Positions 1 through 11,128 of a stretch of DNA of 64,000 nucleotides are shown piece by piece. Every line of letters starts with the position of its first letter. Positions within the stretch are counted from its first letter, which is position 1. This DNA comes from Mesostigma viride (Eukaryota > Streptophyta > Mesostigmatophyceae > Mesostigmatales > Mesostigmataceae). The position numbers were made by a program, and so were the translations under genes. The stretch lies in the NCBI GenBank assembly GCA_009746045.1, contig RPFO01000026.1, forward strand, positions 1,182,015 to 1,246,014, in the 5' to 3' direction. The notes beneath the pieces were generated by a model, which was not told where the DNA came from, ran no database searches, and worked only from the letters and a program-made list of their open reading frames with translations.

Positions 1-42
1 GCTCCGAGGTCCCCCAACGGGAACACAAGACTAATTAATTAA
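1..42 (+). repeat. 3' terminus of a LINE-A copy with (AATT) tail
   Basis: The first bases match, with a few changes, the 3' end seen at 41850-41900 and, inverted, at 4615-4670: a block around CCCAACGGGA, then CACGAGT/CACAAGA, then CTAATTAATT. The tetranucleotide tail marks this LINE family. Only the tail of the copy lies in the window. Confidence 0.6.
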
Positions 43-940
43 GTAAAGATACTCGCCGGTTGACCTGCTTCCCCAAAAACCTGACCTTTCTTTACTGTAT
101 TATTAAGTTAGACAACTACTGTATGTACAGTATCTAGAGGACAGCTCGGATCGATCAGCATTATATCCCCCTGTAGTGACTACATCTCTAGTTGTCCCAC
201 TTCACATAGTTTTCTCATGCACTTATAGCATGGTTGGGGCATTAAATTATAGTAGTATTAAATTAAATTGTAACATATCAAGGAGAAATTGTAACATATC
301 TCCGTCATGGGAGTACATGTCAAGGAGACAACCAGCGCAGGCCAGAAATCGGGAGAATCCGGACCATGCATGTAGCACATATCCCTGAGAAGGGGCATAT
401 TTAAAATTAAATTAAATTATAACATGACTCCATTGGGAGATCATGTAGCACATATTCCCTTGCTGGATGGATGGAGGTCCTCTCTAACCGCACGAATTAA
501 GGCCCTCGCTGACCGCACGAAGAAGGTGCGGCTGCGGTGGAAGGACGACGCATGGCACATGGAGGTTATACCTCGCGGGAGGTTACCACGCCGAGGGGAG
601 ACGCGCGGAATGGGTAGGGAGTAGGCCCTCCCCGCCCCCTCACACCGCGAGCAGCTACCGGGGGGTTAGCTAGAACCCACACCCCACACCCGTCGTCCGA
701 TGGCCGAGCGTGTCTTGGATAGTCCAATCTCACGGACGACGCAACGGAGTCAAAGCCGCGACCTTCATCGCCAACTTTGCAACAAGGAGCGCCTGCTGGC
801 TTTCGCAACCCGGCACTCCCAACGGTATGCTGCATTCTTTGACCCCAGTGCAAGACCAGGCGAGCAAGTCGCGCCGCCCGCCTGGAGGGTCAGTGCCCTA
901 TGCGCGTTGAAAAGTACTATGTTATCTCACGCCGCACACA
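43..940. other. No gene; interspersed repeat debris
   Basis: No convincing gene is present. About 315-370 carries a short block (GAGACAACCAGCGCAGGCC and following bases) that recurs inverted at 16820-16880 and direct at 39062-39110, so it is an interspersed repeat. At 405-470 there is an inverted LINE-B terminus (AAATT-type tail, then the ATCATGTAGCACATAT block). 480-660 has a short GC-rich open stretch rich in basic residues that may be LINE-derived. Short ORFs elsewhere here have no recognisable content. Confidence 0.4.
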
Positions 941-954
941 CGTCCCCGCCAGCC

Positions 955-1128
955 TCCCCCCACCCCCCTGCCGACACCGCGGGTCCCCGGCGCCCCCTGC
1001 TGGGCCAACGCCGGCACCACTCGCTGCGCATCGCTACCTACAATGTCCGCACCCTGCCCCGGCGGGGGAGATGCCCCCCCGCGGGCCAACGAGCTTGTCC
1101 ACTACTGCCGCCTATATGCCGGCGCGAG
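955..1128 (+). pseudogene. LINE ORF2 fragment: start of the endonuclease domain
   Basis: The translated stretch contains LRIATYNVRTL near 1020-1055, the typical first beta strand of the APE-type endonuclease at the start of LINE ORF2 (consensus LRIATWNVRTL). A proline/alanine-rich leader precedes it. The frame is lost at about 1128, where the sequence switches to an inverted LINE ORF1 copy, so only the first part of the domain survives. It could belong to the same LINE family as the neighbouring ORF1 copies. Confidence 0.5.
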
Positions 1129-1129
1129 T

Positions 1130-2095
1130 CGAGGGGTCATCGCTATAGCCCTACCATGCAGCAGGTTGGGCGGCGATGGTGGCCGTTCGCTCGGCGATCT
1201 CGGGGACCTGCGTGGCCAGGGCGTCTACCTTGGTAGCAACTGCCTCAAGTTGCGGTGCCTTGGCCGACTCGGCCTTCCACCTGGTTAAGGCGGGTGGTCA
1301 CAGTGGCTGTGGCCTCGGAAACTTTGGTGGCAATGTGCTCTTGCGTAGCAGTAAACTCGAGGCTGGAGCTTAAGTGCGACTCGATCTGGCTTCAATGTTG
1401 TTGACCTTCGCCGAGAGAGTGTTGAGTGGGCCGTCAGGCGCGTTCAGGGCGGCGAGCTGCTCAGCCATCAGCGCCAGCTGCTCCGCCACTGCAGCTCGGA
1501 TGGAGTCCGTGCTGGGGGAGGTGCCGCTCTGCGGGGATGCTGCAGCTGCTGTGGCTGCCCGTCTGCGCTCATGCAGGAGGCTCCTGAGGCCAGTGTAGCC
1601 AATCTGGGTGATGTCTTGGGCGTCGCAGCGCAGGTAGCTGCACATGATGACTGCCTTCAAGTACGCCTCCGGTTCTTGAAGCAGCCATTCCCAGGCGGGC
1701 TTGGTGACCTAATTGTCGCCAGGGGTAGGCAGGAAAAGTTCGTCATGCATGGCGGGCCAGGAACTTGATAACATCGTCACATGCATTGTTCCTTCGTGAG
1801 CGTAAAGATTTCCAAGATGCAAAAATCCCGCTGGCCCGCGCCGAAGCGGCGGACATCCCATTTGGTATGGGAAGTTCGGGTTTTCTTGGGAATGGGCGAC
1901 GAATTTGGTGTAGAGCATTGCGTCGAGGGAGGCAGACCGGGGGGGAGAGCTTCGATCAGCGCGAAAAGGTTAGCGTCCGCAGGAGTTGATGTCGCACGTG
2001 CTGCTGGCGACGGGAATGCCGACGACAGATCAAAATGTTTGTCAAGGCTGCGTTTTGGTGGCATTTGCAAAATACTGCGTTACAGCCGTAACCGA
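1130..2095 (-). pseudogene. LINE ORF1 copy 1, broken
   Basis: On the minus strand this is a second copy of the ORF1 at 2521-3827, lying head to head with it. It keeps the family's N-terminus (MQMPPKRSLDKHFD, start at 2070), missing from the other copy, followed by the shared KWDVRRFGAGQRDF block. The reading is split over three frames (2070-1777, about 1918-1709, 1660-1370) and ends at about 1130 without the C-terminal domain. ORF1 proteins of L1-like elements are nucleic-acid-binding coiled-coil proteins. The frameshifts show that this copy is dead. Confidence 0.7.
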
Positions 2096-2204
2096 TTATA
2101 CTAGCAGATGCGTCTGGAAAAGACGCATCTGATGCAAGTAGCCTGACTGAATTGGGGGCTCAGACGCAAAAGTTCTGAGCTCCGCTGTCAGCCATGTCCG
2201 CTCG

Positions 2205-2520
2205 TGGCTCGTGGCTCGTGGCTCGTCTGGCCTGGCCCCAAGGGCATTCCCAAACTGGTAGGGAAACATGTCACGAACTACATGGATCCAGATGTTGCTG
2301 GACGCCCTAGTGGTCCCAGCCCAGTTTGAATACCGCATCCACTCTCTCTCCCTTCTTTGGACTGCCATGCAGAACAAGACGCGGTGCATGGCAGAAGATT
2401 GTCAAGGCTCACATGCATGCATGCACGCCAGACCCTGTGGGCAAGCGCCACCTCCCCCCAAGAAGAGGAGGCGTTAATTTTGAAGAGTAGTGTAGTTAGG
2501 ATTTTTCTAGACTAGATAGA
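2205..2520 (+). pseudogene. LINE-B ORF2 C-terminus and 3' UTR fragment
   Basis: The segment aligns with the end of the LINE-B ORF2 remnant at 6430-6663: the GPKxIPKxVGKHV block, a VVPAQFE block, and a terminal lysine/arginine- and proline-rich end (PPPPKKRRR). It is followed by a 3' UTR with AGTGTAGTTAGGATTTT and CTAGACTAGATAG, shared with 6665-6720 and 43235-43280. The element is cut at about 2520, where the ORF1 copy begins, so this junction joins two LINE fragments. Confidence 0.6.
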
Positions 2521-3827
2521 CGCAGTGCTCTACGCCAAATTCGTCGCCCATTCCCAAGAAAACCCGAACTTCCCATACCAAATGGGACGTCCGCCGCTTC
2601 GGCGCCGGCCAGCGGGATTTTTGCATCTTGGAAATCTTTACGCTCACGAAGGAACAATGTGACGATGTTATCAAGTTCCTGGCCCGCCATGACGAACTTT
2701 TCCTGCCTACCCCTGGCGACAAGGTCACCAAGCCCGCCTGGGAATGGCTGCTTCAAGAACCGGAGGCGTACTTGAAGGCAGTCATCATGTGCAGCTACCT
2801 GCGCTGCGACGCCCACGACATCACCCAGATTGGCTACGCTGGCCTCAGGAGCCTCCTGCATGAGCGCAGACGGGCAGCCACAGCAGCTGCAGCATCCCCG
2901 CAGAGCAGCACCTCCCCCAGCACGGACTCCATCCGAGCTGCAGTGGCGGAGCAGCTGGCGCCGATGGCTGAGCAGCTCGCCGCCCTGAACGCGCCTGACG
3001 GCCCACTCAACACTCTCTCGGCCAAGGTCAACAACATTGAAGCCAGAGTCGCCCTTAAGCTCCAGCCTCAGTTTACTGCTACGCAAGAGCACATTGCCAC
3101 CAAAGTTTCCGAGGCCACAGCCACTGTGACCACCCGCCTTAACCAGGTGGAAGGCCGAGTCGGCCAAGGCACCGTGAAACTTGAGGCAGTTGCCGCCAAG
3201 GTAGACGCCCTGGCCACGCAGGTCCCCGAGATCGCCGAGCGAACGGCCACCATCGCCGCCCAACCTGCTGGTAGGGCTAGTGATGACCCCTCGACTCGCG
3301 CCTCCTGGGCGGACCTGCTCAAGAGCCAGGCATCCTCTACCACGACCGCCATCACCACCAAGCTCCAGGAGCTGGAAGACACGCGCCGCGAGGCCGCTGA
3401 CCGCGACCGTCGCCGCTGCCGGGTCATCCTCAGGCGCTTCGACATGCTGCCGGAGGAGACCCCAGACTCTCTTCTCGACGAGCTGAAGAAACAGCTCTTG
3501 GCGCGCATGCAGCTGCCAGGTGCGATACTGCAGGGCGCCTACCGCCTGCCCCATCCACGGGCCAAGGCTGGGCCCCCTCCAGTGGTCCTCACCTTCAGCG
3601 ACATCACAGCCCGAGTTCGGTTCCTCTCTCGCCGCAAGAAGCTGGTGGACACCTCCTGGTCGCTTGACGACGACCTGACGCCAGCCCAGCAGCAGCAACG
3701 CCGCGATCAGTGGCCCGACTACATCCGCCACAAGACCAACCCCGAGAAGCCCCAAGTGTACTGGCGGGGCGGGGACCTCTACGTCAACAAGAAACTGTGG
3801 AAGCCCCCCCGGGCTTCCCCGGGATAG
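2521..3827 (+). CDS. LINE ORF1-like protein, 5'-truncated
   Basis: The open frame reads from about 2521 (no ATG; the true N-terminus is missing, compare copy 1) to the stop at 3825-3827, roughly 430 residues. The middle is alanine/glutamine/valine-rich with heptad spacing, consistent with a coiled coil (about 2930-3400). The C-terminal part after RRRCRVILRRF looks like the RNA-binding end of L1 ORF1p: acidic DELKKQL helix, LPHPRAKAGPPPVVLTF strand, then a basic RFLSRRKKLVD segment. In L1-like elements this protein coats the element RNA. No ORF2 follows. A 1.2-kb frame is also open on the opposite strand, but it is only the mirror of this GC-rich coding sequence. Confidence 0.65.
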
Positions 3828-4232
3828 AGCACTCCAGCTAGTTGTCTAGATGGGGGCAATCGATGATGGGATAGCTTAGGCATTACAGCACTTGAAACGA
3901 TATTAGCGCACAGCGTTATAGTACCTTCAATTAGCTCTGGCACCTTGTGGCCATCAGCTTGCGCCTTAATTAGCCGACGTCTTGAGCCCACCTCACATTT
4001 GTAGCATAAGCTATGCGTCAGCCTACCTATGGTATTGCACTGGTTGTATTGCACCCACAGTGTTGCGCCCCGGCACCATGCCGTGGAGAGAGCGCTCTGT
4101 GGCCTGCCCACCTGCGGCAGTGAGAGAAGCTAGGGCGCCCTCCCTCCTTCTCACTGTGTATATAGGGTTGAAGGTTCCTTTACTCTGTATTGGCACCCAC
4201 GTGACGCAGTCACGTGCTTATTAATTAATTAA
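3828..4232. repeat. Spacer with SINE-like repeat D (copy 1, about 4025-4232)
   Basis: About 4025-4225 matches 20770-20965 and, more loosely, 41900-42085. Shared blocks are GTTGTATTGCACC, GAGAGAGCGCTCTGTGGCCTGC, AGCTAGGGCGCCCTC and TTACTCTGTATTGGCACCC. The family ends in a near-perfect hairpin, CACGTGAC-GCA-GTCACGTG, followed in this copy by ATTAATTAATT, as in the LINE-A tail. It has no coding capacity. The part before 4025 shows nothing recognisable. Confidence 0.55.
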
Positions 4233-4360
4233 TTAGACTAGATATATTAGCGTTAGGTTAGTTCGATTACGCGGCTCCCTCCACTTCACCATCCATCAAG
4301 GAATATGTGCTACATGATCTCCCAACGGAGGCATGTTATAATTTAATTTAATTTTTTAAT
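4233..4360 (+). repeat. LINE-B 3' terminus with (ATTTA)-type tail
   Basis: The block GGAATATGTGCTACATGATC, then CCCAACGGAGGCATGTTATA, is followed by ATTTAATTTAATTTTTTAAT. The same end occurs at 6750-6850, 40455-40522 and 43328-43395. Upstream the 3' UTR words TTAGGTTAGTTCGATTACGCGGC are shared with those copies. Only the UTR and tail remain. Confidence 0.65.
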
Positions 4361-4620
4361 ATAGCCCAGAGAAGGGCCATATGGCCTATAATACATTCTA
4401 AGCTACTTCCTGCAAGGGTGGGAATGTAAACGACACTTGCTCTAGGTGCCCCAGGGCATCTGCAGCCCCATGATCTATCAAGCTATGCCCATGCAGCTAA
4501 GGGGCCGGGAGCCTGTCATGGGGGGGAAGATCAGCATAGCTATACAAAAGCTAGAGTGTGGCATCTCAGCAGAGAGCAGCTCTCTGCATGGGCACAGCAT
4601 AACTAAATATAATTAATTAA
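4361..4620 (-). repeat. Non-autonomous repeat family E (copy)
   Basis: Words shared with 28030-28320 and 39200-39490 include GAGAAGGG-CATAT, CTACTTCCTGCAA, GGGGGGAAGATCA, CTCAGCAGAGAG and CTCTGCATGGGCACAGCATAACTAAAT. No reading frame is present. In the 28-kb copy this family carries the LINE-B terminus, which suggests a parasite of that LINE. Confidence 0.5.
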
Positions 4621-5460
4621 TTAATTAATTAGACTCGTGTTCCCGTTGGGGAGTCACGGAGCATTAACCCCGATGGATGGATGGGTGCAAACAATCCTAC
4701 CGGTCTATGCTATCTACATCAGCTACCTACGACATCTATCTAACAGCATTTCTAACAACAACATCTATCTATACAGCACTGGCGTGCCTGCCACGGGCTT
4801 GCACACGCGGGCGCTTCCCCACAGGGGGGGGCTCGTTGTTCTCTATGACCTGGGCCCACTTGGCATTGTCCATCATCTTCTTCCAAAATCCAAATCACGG
4901 AGAGGCCTAGGCCCCCCATGTCCTCTACTAGCTGTTCTTTGAAGGTGCGGGCCTTGCGGCGTCGAACTGAACATTAGGGGGCCCGGCCCACGTCAGGAGG
5001 TGCCGGCCAGGCTGAGCTGGCCGCAGTCCTGCGGGGGGGCCACGTGAGGTGTCTACCTGGTTGGTGCGAGCTATGTGCCCTACGAGCTGCAGGCGCCGCT
5101 GCTTGATGGTGCTGGTGATATATGGCATGCCCTGGTACATGTCCTCATTGTGGACATGAGCAGCATATCCTACTCTGAAAATGGAACATGCGAGCATGTT
5201 GGTGACCGCGCCGTCCAGCTTGCGGGCCAGGTCGGCGGTGAGGGTCCACGTCTCGGCCCCATACGTGAGAACAGGAAGGATGAGGACCTTGAACAGGTCC
5301 TGTTTCTCGATCTTGCCCAGGGGCTTGCGCCACAGGGCCCGGTACTGGCGTAAAGCGTGCCAGGCGAGGGAGATGCGGTGGTCCACATCAACCTCGCAGC
5401 TGGGGAGCAAGCTGCCCAGCATGCAGCTTGACGCGGTCCCGATACAGGACTCGAGAGCCG
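4621..5460 (-). pseudogene. LINE-A ORF2 C-terminus, 3' UTR and (AATT) tail
   Basis: The minus frame 5422-4928 gives about 165 residues with TYGAETWTLTADLARKLD and a later IKQRRLQLVGHIAR block. These are hallmarks of the end of LINE reverse transcriptases, where the A/S-E-x-W and RR-L-x-(W/L)-x-GH-(V/I)-x-R motifs occur. It is nearly the same protein as at 41230-41706 but shifts frame near 4965, losing the KKMMDKAKWAQVIE end. The 3' UTR and the (AATT)n tail lie at 4615-4690, so the insertion is oriented right to left. 5461-5545 holds repeat words shared with 28280-28380. Confidence 0.75.
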
Positions 5461-5544
5461 TCGAGGACTCATAGCACTAAATATAAGCTAGGCATCATCT
5501 GGAGTGTGGCACATCGGAGTGTGCATAGGCACACATGTACATGA

Positions 5545-6850
5545 CTAAAAATGCTAGGCATCACTGCATCAGCTGGGTTAGTGCCTGTAGTAGGCCGGCA
5601 CCATTCCCCCTTCACCACGGGGTGTGGCAAGGTTGTGTCCTGTCCCCATATCTGTTTATTATTGTCGTGGATCACGTCATGCACCGGGCCCGGGCACGTG
5701 CGCGCTTTACTGCGGTTCGAGCCTGGCTTGTCCAGACATCCTTAACCAGCGCGAGCATGGCGGGGTTAGCACTGGCTACCGCCTGGCCGACCTGATTTAT
5801 GCGGACGACACCACCCTCATCGCGCGCCACGAGCACATTCAGACCTGGCTGGACTGTCTGAGCTTGGAGGCGCGCGGGCGGTGGGGTTGGAGATTAGTGT
5901 CAAAACTGAGGCTATGGTGATTGGGGCGGCTTCCAGTCGCCCGCCGCTGCCGCGGCTGCTAGACGGGACGGAGGTCCCGTTTCGTGATCGCTTTAAACTG
6001 CTGGGGAGCATGCTTAACCTGACACCGCCGCCGATGTGGACACCCGCATCGGCCTGGCCTGGGCTCGGCATCGTTCGCTCAAAACCTACTGGCACTCGAA
6101 GGCCCTCGGCGAGCACCGCAAGCGCATGCTCCTCAAGGTCCTGGTCCTCACGGTGCTCACGTATGGCGCCGAGGCAACCCGCTCACGGAAACGCTGGAGG
6201 CCAAGCTCGGCAGGGTAACCAGGATGCTCCGTCAGGCCCTGAGTGTAGGGTTTTCCACGCATAGGTCTTTAGAATCTTTGTACCAGGGCATGCCTCGCAT
6301 TTCAGACGAGATTAGACAGCGTAGGATAGCATTCGTAGGACATCTTGCTCGCACCAGCCAGGTAGACACCGACCTCGGTCTGGCCGGCCCCCAGCGGCTT
6401 GCATGGCCAGCCAGGGCAGCATATCCTGACCTGGCCTGGCCCCAAGGACATTCCTAAGAAGGTAGGTAAACATGTCATGACCTACCCACAGCAGTTGCTG
6501 GCTGACCTAGTGGTCCCAGCTCAGTTTGAACATCTCATTCACTCCCTCTCTAATAGCTTGGACTGCTATGCAGGACAAGAAGAGGTGGAAGACCATTGTC
6601 CAGGCTCATACGCCCGCCCCTGTGGGCAAGCCCCCTCCCCCCAAGCGGAAGGGGCGCTTTGCTGAGTAGATTAGGTAGCGTTTTCTAGATTAGATTAGCT
6701 TAGAGTTAGATTAGTTCGGTTTCGCGGCTTTGTCCCCCCCCCATCCATCCACGGGAATATGTGCTACATGATCTCCCAACGGAGTCATGTTATAATTGAA
6801 TTGAATTGAATTGAATTGAATTGAATTGAATTGAATTGAATTGAATTTAA
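5545..6850 (+). pseudogene. LINE-B reverse transcriptase remnant with (AATTG) tail
   Basis: Fragments of a LINE reverse transcriptase are read in several frames: GVWQGCVLSPYLF (motif B region, 5620-5660), LIYADDTTLIAR (the catalytic YADD, 5795-5830), then VLTVLTYGAE (6145-6170) and RQRRIAFVGHLARTSQVD (6315-6370). The protein ends near 6663. The 3' UTR has the LINE-B words and ends in about ten AATTG units (6797-6846). At least four frame changes make it inactive. It shows that LINE-B tails can be AATTG as well as ATTTA. Confidence 0.75.
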
Positions 6851-7945
6851 TGGGGTGGAAGATCATCACCCGGCCATGGCCGGGATCTCCAATCCAACAG
6901 GGTCAAACTCCTCGTGGACAGCGTATATGGTGCCACATGTGTGATCGAGGGAACTTATACATGGCAGGCTCAATGCTCGCCAGAGCCAGTAGCCCCTATG
7001 TACGTAGTACCACAGAAGTTACTACGATGGTCCTGTGCTGATTGTGTCATTGATCGAGTACAACTGGCCGTCGGCCGCAACTGCACATGTACATCAATAA
7101 CATAAAAAAACAGGTTCGATGAGGATGACATGCGCAGTGCACTGCTGCCGGGTATAACACGGTCACATTTGTGAGTTTTTTTTTCTTATATATTGAATAA
7201 AACTATGAGTAGCATTTCATGACAAGCCTCGCGCAAGCACGCACGGGCCTTACTTACTGCATGGCCGGCAACTGGATTAATCTGCCTGTCAGCCAGCACT
7301 TGACACCGACTTACTTTTCTGCTGTACGCTCCACACTGGAAAGAGGCAGTCGTAACCAGAAAGGATCACCTTATGTACACGCCAACAATTACGTTGGCTG
7401 TTAATCATAAAAAGAACCAGAAATGGCGGCACGCATGTGGCTCGTCATGGTCTTTCAGCCCCAGCGCTCAGGGTCCCGCGAGCCAGCAGTTCAGAAAAGG
7501 GCATAAAACCCAGTGTGATGTACACAGATAGAAAGCCAAGACTCAACACAGCGGAGCACAAACACTCTTTGTCTTTGCGCCTGGGCTGGCTCATGGACAC
7601 CCTCGATCAATAAGCCATGCACCTTGAAATGTAAGCCCATGCGGCTTTACAAAGGCAGCAGCGTTACTCTCCCAGGACCTTCAAGACACAATGCATGTGG
7701 ACGCGGGCACACATGTCTGCCCTGCCTTTGGCCATTTCCCATCCCATTCACAGGGACTGCCTATATTTCGCCAATGGTCATGGGCATTCCCCATGCTTGG
7801 CCGGGGATCATCGAACACCCCCTACATTTTGCATGAATGACTGGCATCCCCTCCTCAGCCATGGGTCATTGCCATCCCCTACATTCAGCCATGGGTCAAT
7901 GTCACACTCTACATTTAGCCATGGGGCCATCGGCAAGCCCTATGT
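6851..7945. other. No gene; NAGK 3' flank with short tandem repeats
   Basis: No supported gene in this 1.1 kb. The last 150 bases before the NAGK stop (about 7795-7945) hold three to four decayed copies of a 30-40-base unit built around CATTTAGCCATGGG/CATTCAGCCATGGGTCA, which would lie in the 3' UTR of the minus-strand transcript. Green-algal polyadenylation often uses TGTAA; a candidate on the minus strand (TTACA on plus) lies near 7645. Confidence 0.35.
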
Positions 7946-9019
7946 TTAGCCGTGGATCATGGTGCCAATGCCAGCATCGGTGAGCACCTCCAGCAGGAGC
8001 GAGTGGGGCACCCTGCCGTCGATGATGTGGGTTGCCTTGACACCCTGGGACAGCGATCGGATGCAGCAGCTGACCTTGGGGATCATGCCGCCGCCGATGA
8101 TGCCCTGGGTGACGAGCTTGTGGCAGCCCGTGATAGACAGCTCCTTGAGCAGGGTGTTCGGGTCATTTTTGTCCATCATGACCCCCGGGACATCTGTCAT
8201 GAGGACCAGTTTTTCGGCGCCCAGAGAGGCCGCGATCTCGCCGGCGACGATGTCCGCGTTAATGTTCAAGGCCTGGCCGTCCGGGTCGCTGGCGACGGTC
8301 GCGACGACCGGGATGTGGCCGTGGCTGAGCAGGTCGTCGAGGATCTCGGTGTTCACGCGGGTGACGTCACCGACGAATCCGAGCTCGTCGTTGATCTTGC
8401 GCGCCTGGATCAGGTTGCCATCCTTGCCGCTAATGCCGACGGCGTTCCCGCCCTCGCGGTTGATGAGGGAGACGATGGATTTGTTGACCCTACCGACGAG
8501 GACCATCTCGACAACGTCCATGGTGTCCTTGTCCGTCACACGCAACCCGTTTAGGAATCGGGCTTCAATCTGGAGACGGTTGAGCCATTTGTTAATCTCC
8601 GGACCGCCTCCGTGGACCAAGACTGGCCTCACACCGACCAGGGAGAGGAGGACCAGGTCCTTGACGACACGTGACTTAAGACTCTCATCCTTCATGGCTG
8701 CTCCACCATACTTGATCACAATTGTCTTGTGTTGGAAACGTTGGAGATAGGGCAGCGCCTCAGAGAGGATGTTTACACGGCGCATGTCCACCTCCTTCTG
8801 AATGTCAGTCACGGTCAATTCAGCGGCGCATTGCAGCGAGCTCTTTCGCTTGCCGACGGCCACCTGCGAGGTTGGCAGTTGCAAGCGCTTGCCCGTCCAC
8901 GAGCAATGCCCCTGCGATGGACACTGCCGGGCGGCATTCTTCGCGCGCAATGGGCGCGGCGAGTTTAGATAACACCGGGTCGGGGCACAATGAGAAATGG
9001 CTTGCATTGTGACCTCCAT
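7946..9019 (-). CDS. NAGK: N-acetyl-L-glutamate kinase, plastid-type
   Basis: A 357-residue, single-exon protein. Residues 1 to about 70 are rich in Ser, Arg, Ala and Cys and poor in acidic residues, as expected of a chloroplast transit peptide. The amino-acid kinase fold follows: KYGGAAM at 103-109 (phosphate-binding Lys), [12 protein letters not shown] at 134-145 (glycine loop and acetylglutamate site), GKDGNLI at 198-204, [19 protein letters not shown] at 252-270, and LMTDVPGV at 273-280. The C-terminus, with [19 protein letters not shown] at 309-327, matches the arginine-sensitive, PII-binding plant/cyanobacterial type. NAGK phosphorylates N-acetylglutamate in the second step of arginine synthesis, in the plastid stroma in plants. 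The start at 9019 is the first ATG; a second Met is four codons in. Every expected motif is present, so the gene looks functional. Feedback by arginine and relief by PII are family knowledge, not seen here. Confidence 0.95.
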   Translation of the reverse strand: MEVTMQAISHCAPTRCYLNSPRPLRAKNAARQCPSQGHCSWTGKRLQLPTSQVAVGKRKSSLQCAAELTVTDIQKEVDMRRVNILSEALPYLQRFQHKTIVIKYGGAAMKDESLKSRVVKDLVLLSLVGVRPVLVHGGGPEINKWLNRLQIEARFLNGLRVTDKDTMDVVEMVLVGRVNKSIVSLINREGGNAVGISGKDGNLIQARKINDELGFVGDVTRVNTEILDDLLSHGHIPVVATVASDPDGQALNINADIVAGEIAASLGAEKLVLMTDVPGVMMDKNDPNTLLKELSITGCHKLVTQGIIGGGMIPKVSCCIRSLSQGVKATHIIDGRVPHSLLLEVLTDAGIGTMIHG

Positions 9020-10400
9020 AGCAGAATTACGAGACGTCGACCACCTCGTCAGTGCTGTGCCTCCGTGCGTGACTGCGTGTCCCTTTGGTTTATGGAAGAG
9101 CGCAGAGGCAAGTACGTATGCTAAAAGGCGCGCGCGTGACGCTCCATAGCGCGAACTATCTGATCAACCCCTGCAGACTATAATCCAATGCACAGCCCCG
9201 AATGCAAGTACCAATAGGGTTGTACTGTATACATATTTGATGACGGTTACAGTAAGACTTACAGTATACTTGGGTAGGCGGTACAGTGCTGTAAGCGGAA
9301 CCACCCACACGCTGTACAGTAGGCGAGCGTCCTGTGCTTGCCAGGGACGTGGCTGGGGTTTGACATGAGGAGCCACGTCATCTACAGTACTGGTAATTTG
9401 CTGACGCCCTCTTGCTGAGTGCTGACGGAGAACGCGGTGCTATAGTGACTATACTGTAGTGTACAGTAGCATTTCTCCCCTACTGTAATAATAACGCTGG
9501 TGCAGGTTGGTACCTGAACCTTCATGATTAGGTACATAGTTCTCGCGTCGCGTCGCCTCTTCCTCACTATGTAGATGTTTCGGTCGCAGTACTGTTGGCT
9601 GTAGGACGGTCTTATCTAATATAATTACATATGTAGGGGTCAATTCCTTTCTCAGTTTCTCACCAGTCCTGTTTGCCACCCCGAAATAATAAAGGTCGGA
9701 CCCCCGCCTATTCAAAGGTCGGACCCGCCTACTGTATGGATCCACTAATACCCGTCGGACCCGGGTGGCCGGTCCGCGGCGCGGGAATAAACGAATAAAC
9801 TCAGCTCAACTCAATGCAGGCTACCGGTACAGTACATACTACAGTACATACACAGCTCGCAATACACGAGTAATAATAATTTTGTGGCCTGTGGGCCACT
9901 ATGAAGTAGACAAGTAGTACAGTGTACCCATAGCTGCAAGCTTCAGGGTAACTGGTTACGTGACTCTCTTGTTAAAAATTCCTGCTCTCCTAAACACAAG
10001 TCTAGGTTTTCATAGGTCTTCATTAGGATTCGCTGATACTCATTTCCCCTCTCACCTCTTTGGTCCATAATTGGCTAATAAAATATACCCATTTCCCCGA
10101 AACACAAGTCTAGGTTTTCCAGTTAATTTTACTATCCAATGAAAATTATCCAGTAATCACTGTGCGTCCGTGCGAGACGCTCAACAGAAGGATCACGTGT
10201 TCATCAGACAGGGAACAGTTACGTAGTTGTCCATCCTGGTGCAATCGGTATGAATAATCGTGTTCACTTCATGATCCGTCATCCGACGTCTGTCGGCACT
10301 TAATTATAATTTTCAGCAAATGCGCATGGTTCCGGCGTATCTGGCCCGTTCGCCTTTCCTTGGACATGCAGTACCTAATTAATTAGGCAAAAATAGCACG
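9020..10400. promoter_or_regulatory. NAGK upstream spacer rich in TACTGTA/TACAGTA words
   Basis: This AT-rich spacer lies upstream of the minus-strand NAGK start and has no supported gene. Between about 9220 and 9930 the word TACTGTA or its complement TACAGTA (or a one-base variant such as GTACAGTGC) occurs about a dozen times, several in palindromic form (CTACAGTAC, GTACAGTAC). A direct repeat, AAACACAAGTCTAGGTTTT, lies at about 9991 and 10102. Whether these are operators, a decayed tandem repeat or mere compositional bias cannot be told from one locus. Confidence 0.3.
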
Positions 10401-10928
10401 TACAGCAGCAGGAAACGATAACAATCCGTGGAACTTTGCCGCGGCAATGCAATGGGCATGGAGTTGCGGCTCTGCAGAGAAAATTTCATTTACTCCAGAA
10501 TGGCCAAACATCCCCGACGGGTGCCGATTTCGACCCGTGCGCCTAGCGGCTGGCGGATGCCAACTGGTTCCCATGCATCGCTTGGGTTGCATACCAGCCA
10601 CGATTTCGCTGCTATCTGCAGCTTCATAAGTATTTAATTGACCATTTCGGTCAGACTTCGAGGCAGTATTGGTCATGCATTGGATCGCCCGCCAGAATTA
10701 CAGTCAATGAGGCTTACCAGGGTGTGACCACCTGCCACCATCGGCCGCAAGTTTTCCTTCGGATATTGGCTCTCTGCGACCGGGATCTAATTAACCGGCC
10801 TGTTTGGCAGGACCAGAGCGGGCGTGTTCCTTCTAGAAAGTAGTCCACATAGATTAGTTCATATCTTATAAAGACCATTACTGAAAAGCCTCATGAACGA
10901 CCAGCCAGGCTCGACGCAGACACATGGC

Positions 10929-11128
10929 ATGGCGTCTGCGTGGCGACAGATGCAAACATACGGCATCGACATGGGCAAAATCGCCATGGGCGATTTCAAG
11001 GTGCGCCAAGGTGTTCTTATGCTGACTACTGTCACTATCGATGTGCTCATGCATTGATGGGCATTCGTGAGGCAACCTGTGTGGCGTTGTACAGGGAAGC
11101 TGACATCAGACCTCAACAACATCGCCAG
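10929..11128 (+). CDS. Two candidate exons of an unidentified gene
   Basis: Exon 10929-11010 starts with ATG and reads MASAWRQMQTYGIDMGKIAM and on to FKVRQ, ending one base into a codon before a GT donor (CAAG|GTGTTC). Exon 11095-11128 follows an AG acceptor, supplies the two missing bases (Gly) and reads KLTSDLNNIA, ending two bases into a codon before GT. The phases fit and the intron is 84 bases. It could be the N-terminus of the PARP-like gene downstream or a separate gene; I found no following exon of matching phase. The flank 11129-12366 is pyrimidine-rich, with no other supported exon; an ORF at 11338-11637 with two hydrophobic stretches is unconvincing. Confidence 0.25.

Noticed and set aside
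2496-3755. 419-codon minus-strand frame opposite the LINE ORF1
   Set aside because: Mirror of a GC-rich coding strand; the plus-strand product has LINE ORF1 features and the minus product has none.
4928-6460. One continuous LINE from 4.6 to 6.8 kb
   Set aside because: The two halves lie on opposite strands and have different tails (AATT against AATTG), so they are separate insertions.
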